A stretch of 64,000 nucleotides of DNA from Agelaius tricolor. Its lineage: Eukaryota; Chordata; Aves; Passeriformes; Icteridae. The notes under the pieces are model-generated. The model had not been told where the DNA came from. It ran no database searches and worked only from the letters and a program-made list of their open reading frames with translations. The stretch is taken from assembly GCA_023055355.1 (NCBI GenBank), contig JALJCS010000037.1:4030001-4094000 (forward strand). Reading direction: 5' to 3'. Shown in pieces: positions 49,301-61,300 of this stretch. Position 1 is the first letter of the stretch. Every line of letters starts with the position of its first letter. Both the position numbers and the translations under genes were made by a program.

Positions 49301-52300
49301 GCCCAGGAAGGCACCTGCCACATTCAGCAGAATCCTGGCACAGGACAGTGGCTGCCAAATCATATCCTAGAAAATATTGTGTCTGGTGGAGTTTTTTACC
49401 CACAAACCCCAAGTTTTTAAGGCTGCTGCTTAGAAAGGCTTCAAAGCATAAAATTAAATGGTGAATAAGAGAAGCAGATGGTTTCTACAACGTGGTACCT
49501 CAGCTGTGAAATCATTCTGCTGAAGACTGGGGGCTAAATCCATAATGGTTTGAGAAGCTGAACTTCTCCCACATGAACCTTTTGTCAAAGCCCATTAAAT
49601 ACCCACAACTCTGACTCAGAAAATACCCAAACCCCAAAATGCTGAGAAAAGCTTTTTGGAGAGGGAAAGAGGTATGGAAATCATTGTAAGTCTCATCCTC
49701 ATTCTGACCACACAAAACCAGAAGCCATGGGTGGCTGGACATTTGCTCTCATTAGGGACAATAAGAACCCCAGGTGCTGATGGCAGTGAAAGCAGCTGGC
49801 CCTGCTCACCTGGATGATGCGCTGGATGTTGCTCATGATCATGGAGGCTTCCATGGTGACAGAGGAGATGCCAGGCAGCAGGGAGCTGTTAGCAGTGCTT
49901 TGCTTCTTCAGCTCCTCCACCTGCAGAGAGAACCATTCTTAAGCCATTGGAAATGAATTTATGGGTGCAGGTGAGAGTCAGACACGTGCAAAGAGACATT
50001 TCCCTGTTCCTTCTGCTCAGCTGTAGGGAACAGGCACTGAATCAAGTGTGACACCTCCCAGAGGGCAGGGAATCCTCCAAACAATGCATCACATGATATT
50101 CAAGACAGTAAGATGCACCTACCCCAAGCCTAAGCTTTGTTTTTATACAGCAACTGAACAGCTGCCACTTGAAGGTGTGGTAATATTGGAATTTTACTCA
50201 CTTACTGTATCACTTAATGCAGACATTTAAATAGAGCCAACTGCTCTCAGCACACCTGGAGAGCAGAAATGTCCTGGGCAGCCAGGTGATCCATTTTGCC
50301 CAGATGATCCATTTTGCCCAGATGATCCATTTTGCCCATCCCTGGGCAGCCAGGTGATCCATTTTACCCAGGTGATCCATTTTACCCATCCCTGGGCAGC
50401 CAGGTGATCCATTTTACCCAGGTGACCCATTTTGCCCATCCCTGGGCAGCCAGGTGATCCACTTTACCCATCCCTGGACAGCCAGGTGATCCATTTTGCC
50501 CAGGTGATCCATTTTGCTCATACCTGGGCAGCCAGGTGATCCATTTTACCCAGGTGACCCATTTTGCCCATCCCTGGGCAGCCAGGTGATCCACTTTGCC
50601 CATCCCTGGACAGCCAGGTGATCCATTTTGCCCATCCCTGGACAGCCAGGTGATCCATTTTGCCCAGGTGATCCATTTTGCTCATACCTGGGCAGCCAGG
50701 TGATCCATTTTGCCCAGGTGATCCATTTTGCTCATACCTGGGCAGCCAGGTGATCCATTTTACCCAGGTGATCCATTTTGCTCATACCTGGGCAGCCAGG
50801 TGATCCATTTTATCCACGACTTTGCTGACAGCCAGTCGGATTTCAGTGTTGTGCTGCCGAGCTTCTGTCATCAAAAAGGAAGTGACATCTCCAGGGGCTT
50901 GAAGGGAAAGGAGAGAGATTTATAGTGACCAGGGGAAATACCTGCACAGAGACACAGCAAAAGCTGGGTAGCATGAAGCCTGAGACCAGCAAAGCCCAGA
51001 AATGAAAAGGACATGCTATTTGGAAAATGAATAATGCAGGTATTTCCCAAATAACCTCAACAGGCAGGTTGGACTACAGGAAATCCTTGAGCCACATGAC
51101 AGCTCAGCTCAACAGCAAAGCCCCCAGACACACCAGAGGGACAATCAGAGCAAGGCACAATCAAACCACAGCAGTGAGGGTCAGCTTTTAAAACTGCACT
51201 GCAAAAACAGGCTCCAAGAAAGGCTCAGTTCACTCAAGACTTCACCAGCTGGGATGCCTTAATGGTTCTTTAAATGCATTTGGCCCTTCCTAGGTTTTGC
51301 CTTTACAGTTCAATTCTTTCCCTGGCTGGTAGTTTTAATTATAATTGGAAGCACCATCTACCAAATTCCTTTAGCAATATCCAGTCTTAGAAAGACAGAA
51401 ATTCCAGCCTCTTTCACACTGCACAAAGCTTTTCAAGGTAAGAGAGGGTATTTATTGGGAAGTGCTTGCCCCTATTTGATATTAAAAAATAAGTATTTGT
51501 GAAACAGCAGAGTGGTACCACAGCCATAAATCATCATCACCAACTGTTTCTGCAGGAGTTGCAGCCCTCTGAGAAGCAGGTACCCTTTAAAACATACCTT
51601 GGTAAGGAGCAGGATACATCTGACCCACAGGCTGGAGTTGAGAGGCAGATGCAGCAGTCTGGGGGTAAGCAAATGCCATTCCTGGATACGCCTTGCAGGA
51701 CAAGTTCAATAGGTTAGAATGTGTTTTGCTATTTCCCCATGTCCTCACAGTTTCATATTTTTTGAAGCCCAAGAGCAAGGATGATGTTTGGAATGAAAAA
51801 AATCCAAGAATTAAGGAGTTGGAAAGTCAAAATACACAACAGTAATTGTGAAAGAAAATAATACTTTTCTTTTGATAGTTAATTAGTTCCCACCTTCACT
51901 CAAATTTCAGCAAAACTGTCATCCTACATTTGTGAGAGTCAGATCAGCATGTGAACAGCTCCCTCTGATGTTAATTTGAACACAAGGTTATTTCCTGAAA
52001 AGGGCTCAAAAAGCACAGCACAACTTGATTGCAACTTTACTGCTCATTGCTGAGGAACTTGGGTGTTTTTGTTGTATCCACTACAACACCAGGTATTAAA
52101 GCCTGGTTCATCCTTAGTTTAAGAACCCATCATAAACAGAAAGTTAGCCCTTTTGGAATAAATTTTAAGAGGCATATGGTGAAAACCTGAGAATGCCAAA
52201 GAGTCACAGGAAACAGCCTGGAATTCTCACCCTTTTTTAAAGTCCTTGCTCCCAGCAATAGAGAAGACTCAGGAGAAAGGACAGAAGTGACAATATTCTC

Positions 52301-55300
52301 CTTGATTTCATTTTGGTACCTGAAAGCCTTGTGCTCCTCCAGGCAGAGCTGAATGGGGCTGGATCGTTGCAGGAATTAAAGCAGCAGAAGATACTGAAGG
52401 TGCAGCACCAGATGCTTGAGGTACTGAAAAGGAAGAAATAAAGTCAGTCAAAAGAATTTAATTCACCTACTGTGAAATGGCAAAAAAACCCCACCAACAA
52501 CCAAGCCACTGAACAGACAAAAGTTTAACAAAAGCCTGTCTGCAACCTTGTGAAAACTAAATCCAGTCAAGCAAGTGATAATAGGTCAAGAGAAGAGTAA
52601 CCTTCCACAGAAATCCCACTTCTGGCTCCATTCAAACAACCTCTTTTCATTGAAACAGAGATAGCTCTGAAGTTCACTGACACGAGGTGTGACTCACACT
52701 GCCTCTGAAGGCTGCTCAGCTGACCAGCAGCTGATGTGACCATTCCATCGTGGGAAGACACATCCAGCCCCATGCTGCCCTTCCTTCACTTGGATTTCCA
52801 TCATTCCTAAAAGTACTGTTCACTGGGAGAGGATTTGTAACATTCCATTTACCAATCCATGGCCTACCAACCTCAGGGCCCAGTGACAGGACAGCTCAGG
52901 CTCTTCCTCAAGCACAAGAGCACAATGAAGAAACACTCCAAGGATTGTCTTGGGCTCCAGTGGCTCATGGCTCAGCAGCCCTTATCAGAAGATTCCAGCT
53001 CATATTTCAGCTCCTGGAAGGAATCCTCTGTTCCCCCAGCCCCCTGGAGTGGAAAGGGAGTGCAGGAGCTCCCCAGCACTTTACCTTGTGTGGACACTGT
53101 GGGCAGCACTGCCTGAGCTGGCTGGGAGGGTCTGGTTGAAGCCACTGGCTGTGTTGTCCCTCTCAGAGTATTGGGATCCTAAAAACATTTCTGCATGTTA
53201 CAAGAAACACCAAAGAACAAGGCAGCAGCCTGAGCCCAAGGTCCCTTGAGACAAGGTGCTACCCCAGGAACCCAAGTGGAACCTTTCTGTCACAGAACCA
53301 GAGCAGAGCCACTGCTCCAGATCCCACTTCGAGCAACCCCCAGTGTAGGAAAAGCAGTGAAAGAGTCACCCTGCTGTGGCTGGTACCTCTATTTCTGAGT
53401 CACTGGAGTCCAGCTGGCTCCCTGCTGTCCCAGCAAGGAAAGGCAGCATGGGCTGTCCCATTTTGGCCATCCGAGAAATCAGCTTTGCCTTTGCTACATC
53501 TGGGTTCTAAAAGAAACATTGAGTTACTCTCCCTTTGTCTCAGCCCAGGCTTTTGGGCTATTACAAACACTTCCAAATCTCAGACTGAATTTTGACTCAA
53601 TTTTTCAATGACTGTGTGAAAATCTACCCTTCAAGCACCAGAATTGTTAATCTGGCTTGCTTTATATATCCTCTTTCTGGGATGACAGTGCTGTCACTAC
53701 AGAGGAAAATCTATCCTTGCACAAAACACCAACAAGAAAATGTGTGAGTTCAGGAAGCTGCTTAGCAGCTTTTTCTGTCTGGAGGCACAAAGTCTTCTCA
53801 TGCAGCTCTATAAACTTATCCTGAATGTCCCAATTCCTTTGTTATCTATTTTAAAATTATCCATTTATCTCAAAAGACAACCAGCCTCGTGAACATCCAC
53901 ATGGTCAAAGTCACTTTCATTCAAGAGTAGGAACTGGGGCTGGGGTTCCTCAGATCCTGGTAATCACAGAATCATTAAGATTGGAAAAGACCTTTAAGGT
54001 CATGGAGTCCAACCATTAATCATGGAGTTCAACCATTAATTCCTACAAAAACAAGGCCCTGCTGTAAGGTGCTGTAAGGTGAACATAGCAGTGTCTTGCA
54101 TGATGCTCACTTGATCTTTAGCAGTACCCAATGCTCAAAGTGCAAATAAACTTCTCTACTCAGGCTTCAAGTTAGGAAAAGGCAGCACTTACTGCAAGCT
54201 GCTCACTGATGGAGTTGGACTTGGCTCGGACAGCTGGCTCCCTGCAAAGCCAAACAGGAGCGGAGATTAGCCAGGAGCAATTCAGGAGCCAACACTCTGG
54301 ATTTACAAACACTGTTAAATACACCTCTCCCTAGGAAAGCTGGTATCTCACACCACGAGCATTTCTTTTAGCCCACACTTCTGGAACAGTCTTTGCAGTG
54401 TTATCTGTAGATAAGCTCAGGACACCACTGTGGCCCATTGGAACAGCTGAATATAGAAAGATAATTTTGTTGATTGCTTTTACAACCATGTTCTGGTATA
54501 AATAATTTTAACCAAGTCCAATAAACTACTTATGGCAACAAGAGCAGCACTTAGTTCAACTCCCTGAAACGGGTGACTGACCCATTTAATTTCAGTAACA
54601 GAACATAGAATTACTAAGATTGGGAAATACATCTAAGGTTGAGTCATCAACCACTAACCCAGCCCCAGCACGTTCAGCACTAAACCCCATCCCCAAGTGC
54701 CACATTTGCATTCTTTGAACACCTCCAGGGATGGTAACTCCACCCTGGGCAGCCTGTGCCAGTGCCTGACCATTCTATCAGTGGAGGTTTTCCTAATATC
54801 CACCATAAACCTCTCCTGGAGTAATTTAAGAGGTGATTTCCTCTTCCCAGTCACTTATTACCTGGGGAAAGAACCCAACCCCACCTGGCTACACCCTCTT
54901 TTCAGGGAGTTGTGGAGACTGAGAGGGTCCAAACTGATGCCAACGATATCAGCTGAGATGAGACAGCTGTTAGAGCAGCAGCACCCACACTGCTCAATCC
55001 CACTGCATCTCAGGAATGTTGGAATGATTTCCTTCACTGGGGCCCATTCCAACTGCTTTAATCTGGAAGTCAGCACTCAAGCAGAAAATTCCAGTGAGTC
55101 CTGTTAGCAAGCACTGCTCTGCCACATGGAGGGCACTGAGCTGGCACAGAGGCCCCACATTTGCCAAATGAGGTGTTAGTGCAGCACTGTGCTGATGGGC
55201 ACCACCAGCATTAACACAGAGAGGTGCTCAGGCCATGCTGCCTCTTACCCAGGCTTTGGAGGGATGGTGGAGGGAGGCACTAAACCAGAGTCTGAGGAGA

Positions 55301-58300
55301 AGCCATCTGAGCTGGGAACTGGAGAAGGTGCAGGGGAATCCCTTGAACTGACACTCAGCCCATCTGAACCAGAGCACTCCTTTGCCAGCTTCACCTTAAA
55401 AAGCATGAAGTAAAAAAAGAGATGTTTTTCTGGGTTCCTGTAAAAATTGTCATCAATTTATTTGTGATGCCACTGCCTGTGGAGCTCGTGCACTTCAAGG
55501 AAAAGCAGCCAATTGATTCAGAGCTGGGGAAGCTGAGTCTTTACATCCTCTCATTCCTCCCACAGTATTCTGTTTTCCCAAGTGACTCACAAATAAGACA
55601 GCTAAAAGATCCCAAGACAGTTACAATAGACAAACAGCCTTGAGGGATTTTCTGGGTTTAGGGCTCTGTTTTGGGTTTGTTTGAATTAAAGATACACATC
55701 TTGCTGAGGTTTCTAACAGTTTCTGAGCTGGAGTTCTCACACTAGCAGCAGGTTCCCCCCTTGCAGTCACAAACCAGATGGAAACCAAGCATTTGGCAGG
55801 AGTCACTCACCCTCCTGACCTCCACCTCAAACACCAGAGTGGAGTCTGGAGGGACTCGAGCAGCCACGCCCTGAGCCCCGTAGGCCCAGGCTGGAGGGAT
55901 GATGAGGAACCTTCGCCCTCCTTTCTTCATGCCCAGCATTCCTTCTTCCCAGCCCTTTGGTGTGCACAGGAAACAGAAGAGAGAGCAACACTTGGATCAG
56001 TGACATTATTTATCCCCATTAAGACAACTTCAGGCAAAGGTTAGAGAGATTCTTGCAAAATCCTGTTTATTTTCAATGTGCAGCACTAAACCTTTGTCTT
56101 GCCACAAATCCTGGCAGCCAGTTGGAAATCCCAGTGTTAACTTAAGAATAAAGATGCAGCTCCACCACACAGTGGCAAACTCACTCAGCATTCTGGGAGA
56201 GAACTGGACTCCAAAGAGATCTGAATTGCTCTGGTTAGATTTACAAGGCAACCAAAGAATATAGTTGTAATGAGGGACATGAAGTCAGAGCCATGCAAAC
56301 TGCCCAAGGGATGCCAGCACTGAACAGGATGGCTCCAACAGCCAGGCAAAATTAGTAAGATACAGGACAAAACAAAGTAGACAAATAGCACATCTTCAAT
56401 AAAAGACAACTTGTAACATGTCATGTATGAATTATACATTAATTACTCAGGTCATGGAAGTGACCTGAACAAAAGCATCTCTGACTCAAACCCTGATTTT
56501 ATGGGATAACATAAGGGAATATCACAACACCTGGATGAAAAATTGCTTCTGTGAGAAATAGGGTTCCCCAAGAACAAGGGAATGGATTAAGTGATTTCCA
56601 GACAAACAAAGACAATAAAATCCCAGCTACTAAAAACAGGAAGTTTCCTTTTTGCCAAAGAGGACAACTCCTGTCTAACACTGATGTTGAAAAGGAGACT
56701 GGGCTCTATTGTGCAAAGCTTGAGTGAGTCACTGTCACAGAGTGTTTGCTAATAAATGAAGCAGAAATAGCATGCATGAATCCTGAACAAGAACTGCAGT
56801 AATTCAAAGCTCTGAGACTTGAATTATTGTAATGAAAGTGCCAGAAGTTGTACCTTGATGACCTTTCCAGAGCCCAGCTTCAGCCGCAGCAGCTTGTCTT
56901 TGTTAACATTAGAGTCAAACACCTGGAGAGTTGAACAAGAACACAAAATACATGGATTTCCCAACTGTTTCAAGATTCTGAATGCTGCTTTACATGCTCC
57001 ATAAACTCCTAGAACCTCTGGTTAAATGCTCTTTCCCATCCCACTACTACCAAAATGAATTCTCAGCCATAAGACAGCTTTAGTCCATCTCCTGAAGTAC
57101 AATTTCATGAAGTGAATGATAACTGGAGACTCAGACTTGCTTTAGGACAGGGCTGGGTCAAGCAAAACACAACATTAAATATTCATGTGTGAGAGTGCCC
57201 AGAGAAGTTTACAAGCATTTCAATCTGAACATAACAGAATAATAGAAACATTAAGGTTGGAAAAGCCCTCTAAGATTACCAAGGCCAACCATTCCCCCAG
57301 CATTGCCCTGTTCACCACCAAACCATGTCTCAAGCAGCACATCCAGATGGTTTTTGAACATTTCCAGGGATGTGACTCCACTGCTGCCCTGGGCAGCCTC
57401 AACAACCCTTTCAGTGAGGAATATTTTTTTGTAATATGCCAGAATTCCTTGATATTCTATAGGCAGTACAGATGACCCCACTTACAGTGCCACAAATGCC
57501 CAAAGTACACTTTACCATCAACACCAGTACTATGCTGGATGAGCAGGCTCCTGCCAGGACTGTCCCACTCAGCATTAGGAGGTGGCAGAGGTGTCTTTAC
57601 CTGTCCAAGGCCATTGTTCTGGAACAGCCATCCTGTATAGGCAACCTCCAGGGAGTCTCCTGCTTCCACCCCCTGCCCTTCTCCCAGGAGGAGATCCTGG
57701 CAGAGGACTGAGTCCAGGGCTGGAGAGCTGTTGCATTTGGCAATGCACACCTGCAGAGGAAAAGCCTGGCAGTGTCTCTGGCCTTTAATGGACAAGTCCC
57801 ACTCATCAATCTGATGCATTCCTTGCTGTACTGACCCAGCCCACATCAGAACTGCACTCCCAGGGCATTCCACATCTCCTTGTGCTGAATGCTGCTGATT
57901 AAACACCCTCAGCTCTACAGAACCATTGATATGCAGCACTTGGGAATCTTGAGAAGCAACAGGCTCCCAGCCTCAAAGATTTGTTTTAATGAACAAAACT
58001 CAGGGCTGGCTCCTCTCAGATCTGTCTCCATCACAGTTATGCACTCAAAGCTGAACTCCAATGAAAACAAAACTTGATTTGCCCCTGCTGTAAAGCAGCC
58101 ATCAGAACTGGCTGGCCCAGAGGGGAGCAGTTACCTGCTTACTGAAATCCACTGCTGCCTTTTCTGACTCAAACATGATGGACCAGTTCTGCCTCTGATC
58201 ATCATAGAACGTGCTGTAATTGTTGGGCTGAACCTATGGGAGAGCAAATCAGTTCCATCTTAGACATTATATGAACTAAAAACCCACATCCATAAGAAGC

Positions 58301-61300
58301 TTAAAATAAGAGCTACTGAAATAAGGCAGGAAGAATCCTGCTGTTCTACTGCCCAAGTTCAAAATTAGCCTTTATTTACGTGCTCATTATCATGGAAGAA
58401 TTATTATAACTCAAATACATGAGCAAACATTAAGTGCTTCCTACATGCTGAAGTTCACACAGGAAGGTGAAACCCTTCAGAACTCCCTTGAAGCCTGGTT
58501 CTTTGATATATACTGAGAATTTCTAAGCAAGAGAAATTTACATTTCATAGTTTACTTCATTTAGGCTTCCAGAATCAGTTGGAGAAATCTCTTCCTCCTC
58601 ACTCCTAAACCCATGTCATCAGAAGTGACTATAAAACCCATTAATTTTTCAAGAATGTGGTTATAAAAAACTAGAGAGCAAGGTCTAACCTGGGACAGAA
58701 ATTTCATTGTTTTAGAGTGAAATTTCTCTCTCATACAAAGAAATTTGATGCCATCTGATGACAAGCTAAGAACAGTAAACCATCACATCAATTTTCTGTA
58801 AAACTGGCAGAAACCAACTTCCTGAGAGATTCCATTTTAGAGCTCACAATGCTCCAGATTGTTCTCAACAGCAGGAAAATGCTGAGTGTAAATTTTCTGA
58901 GAGAAAACATTTCCTTGCTGTCATTTCCTTCTGCTTACTCAGTTGTATTCTCTCAGACACTTAACTCCAAATTCTCAGCAAAAGGAATTTTGCTGGTTTT
59001 ATCCAGGGCTGCAAGCCCCAAACACCTCTGTGAGCACAGGTAATAATTTACCTCCTACAGGAGCCTTGGTTTGGAAATCTCCTGAGGAGGTGCTCAGCCA
59101 AAGGGAGCTGTGCCAGCCTCTTGTGCAATACATGAGGAGAACAGTCACACTGGGACACCTCCTGCTCTGTCACTCACATGTTTGACCTCAAAGGTTATAA
59201 ACCAAGGCTTAAGGAAGAATTTTAGAGCCAACCTTGTGTTTGGTGTGATCAAAAAAGCTTTTCCAAGCCAGAGTCTCACCGTGAGCACAAAGCCTGGGTG
59301 GATCCTTGCAGAGGTGATCTGTTGCTGCTGGCTGATGTAAAGGAGGATCCTGTACTGGATTCCACAAGGAATTAGAAAGGAAAAAGAACAAAAACAGGAA
59401 CTCAAAACCTCTTCAGTTCTAAGGTGCTTTGTCACATGCAGAGACTAAGGCTCAGTATTTATTTGTCAAATATACCTCAGCAAAAATACTTAACACAGTT
59501 TTGTGACACTTATTAAAACTGGTTTATTCTCAGGGGTTTTATTTAGCTGCAGCAACCAAGCAAGTGAAACTCATTGTTTTATAATAAACAACATGCTTTA
59601 ACTAATTCCACATTTTCACAGTTACAGTGGAAGAAGATGGTGCACTAACCCTTCCAGATACAGAACTCACCACACATGGCAAACCATCACAGAATCATCT
59701 AGGTTGGAAGAGACTGAATGATCCAAGATCCCTCCCCCAGCACTGCCAAGGTCACCACTGACCCATGTCCCCAAGTGCTACATCCACATGGCTTTTAAAC
59801 CCCTCCAGGGATGGGGACTCCACCACTGCCCTGGGCAGCTGTGCCAGGCCCTGACCACGCTTTTGGGAAAGACATTTTCCCTGAAGAGGTTTGTGTGTGT
59901 AATCTGCATCAACCTATTGACACAACACACTGAGTTGGAGGGAGTTTTCCAAGTACTAAACAACACATATGAGATTTATTGACATATTTGGCTCTACTAA
60001 ACATAATTATTATGGAAATGTGTTTTCCTTTGTGCACCTGCACTGGACACAGCTCAGTGGTGAACTGGGAGTGACCCAGTGACTGCTCCCAGCTGGATGT
60101 GATATCACACAGGCAGCCTGAGGAAAGCTGGTTCAGCTCCCTCCTGCACTGCCTGTGCTCCCCAGCTCCCCCAGAACAACACAGCTCAACAATTCCCAGA
60201 TCACTGACTCAGGAATTTAGTTACCAAACTAAGATTTATTTTGTTCTTGCCAAAGCAGAAGCAAGTTAGTGAGACATGAATGAGGACTTGGGGGATATCA
60301 CAATCCATCACCATCATATCACAAATACCAGCACCAGGGAGGGGTGAGAATTTTCAAAATAGCTTTCAAACACACCAATTTACTGGGCACCTCAGTTCTC
60401 TGTTCTTCAAGGAACACTTGGGAAGGAAAGATGTTTTTGATACCAAAAGAACAAAACTTAAGCAAAGCATCTCTGCACTGCTGGACAGAATTTTCCTTTA
60501 TACCCATCTCCATGTGCACAAATGCATGATCCAGTTGTAAAAGACATTCTGAATAATTACCAAAATGACTTCCAGAAACACTGCAAACTATTTCAGAGAC
60601 GAATTGTAAGAGATCTTACAAAGTCACAGACTGCAGGAAAGAAAGATGTCACCAAGGTGGATGGCTGAGCCCCAGGAAAACCCAGGAGGCAGCAAGGCAG
60701 CAGGAGAACAACACCAAAAGCAAAACACTTGGAGAGCTCACCAAAACACCATCTCATAGCAGTGAGCCCTCAGCAGGGCAGAGCTGGGGAAGAAGTGTCT
60801 CTTACCTCTTTGGTGGCATGGTTCCCCACTACAGCTGCTCCATACTTGCCTTGCTTCAAGTATTGCCCATTTGTACTGGAAGATAAGGGAGACATTCAGC
60901 TGCACAACTGGCCCTAACTCAGAATTCTTTAGAGTTCAGATCCCTTTTCCCAGGTATAAAATGTCAGGCAGTCTTGCTTAGCTTAGAGACATTCCTGCTT
61001 GCCCACAGGCAAGAGCACACATTGTGGAGTGAGTTGAAAACTGCTCTCACAGATCCAGGGCAGAAACTTTTCCCCATCAAACAGCTTTAGTGCTCTCACT
61101 CTGCTCATGCCTCAATTCTCAAGTGCATGAACCACCAGCATCTGACAGAGCCTCCTGAAGCAGAGCAGGACACAGCTCCCAGCCACAGCCAGACCCAGAG
61201 CTGCTCTTTACCCAGAACTGCCTCACCCGGAGCTGCAGCGCAGCAACTGAAACTGTTCTTGAGCAGAAACTTCCAGTGCCTTGCAGCATCCCCACCATGC

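Noticed and set aside
50270..50830. CRISPR-like direct repeats
   Set aside because: The whole unit repeats, including the 'spacers', in an animal intron; it is a minisatellite, as are the other arrays here.
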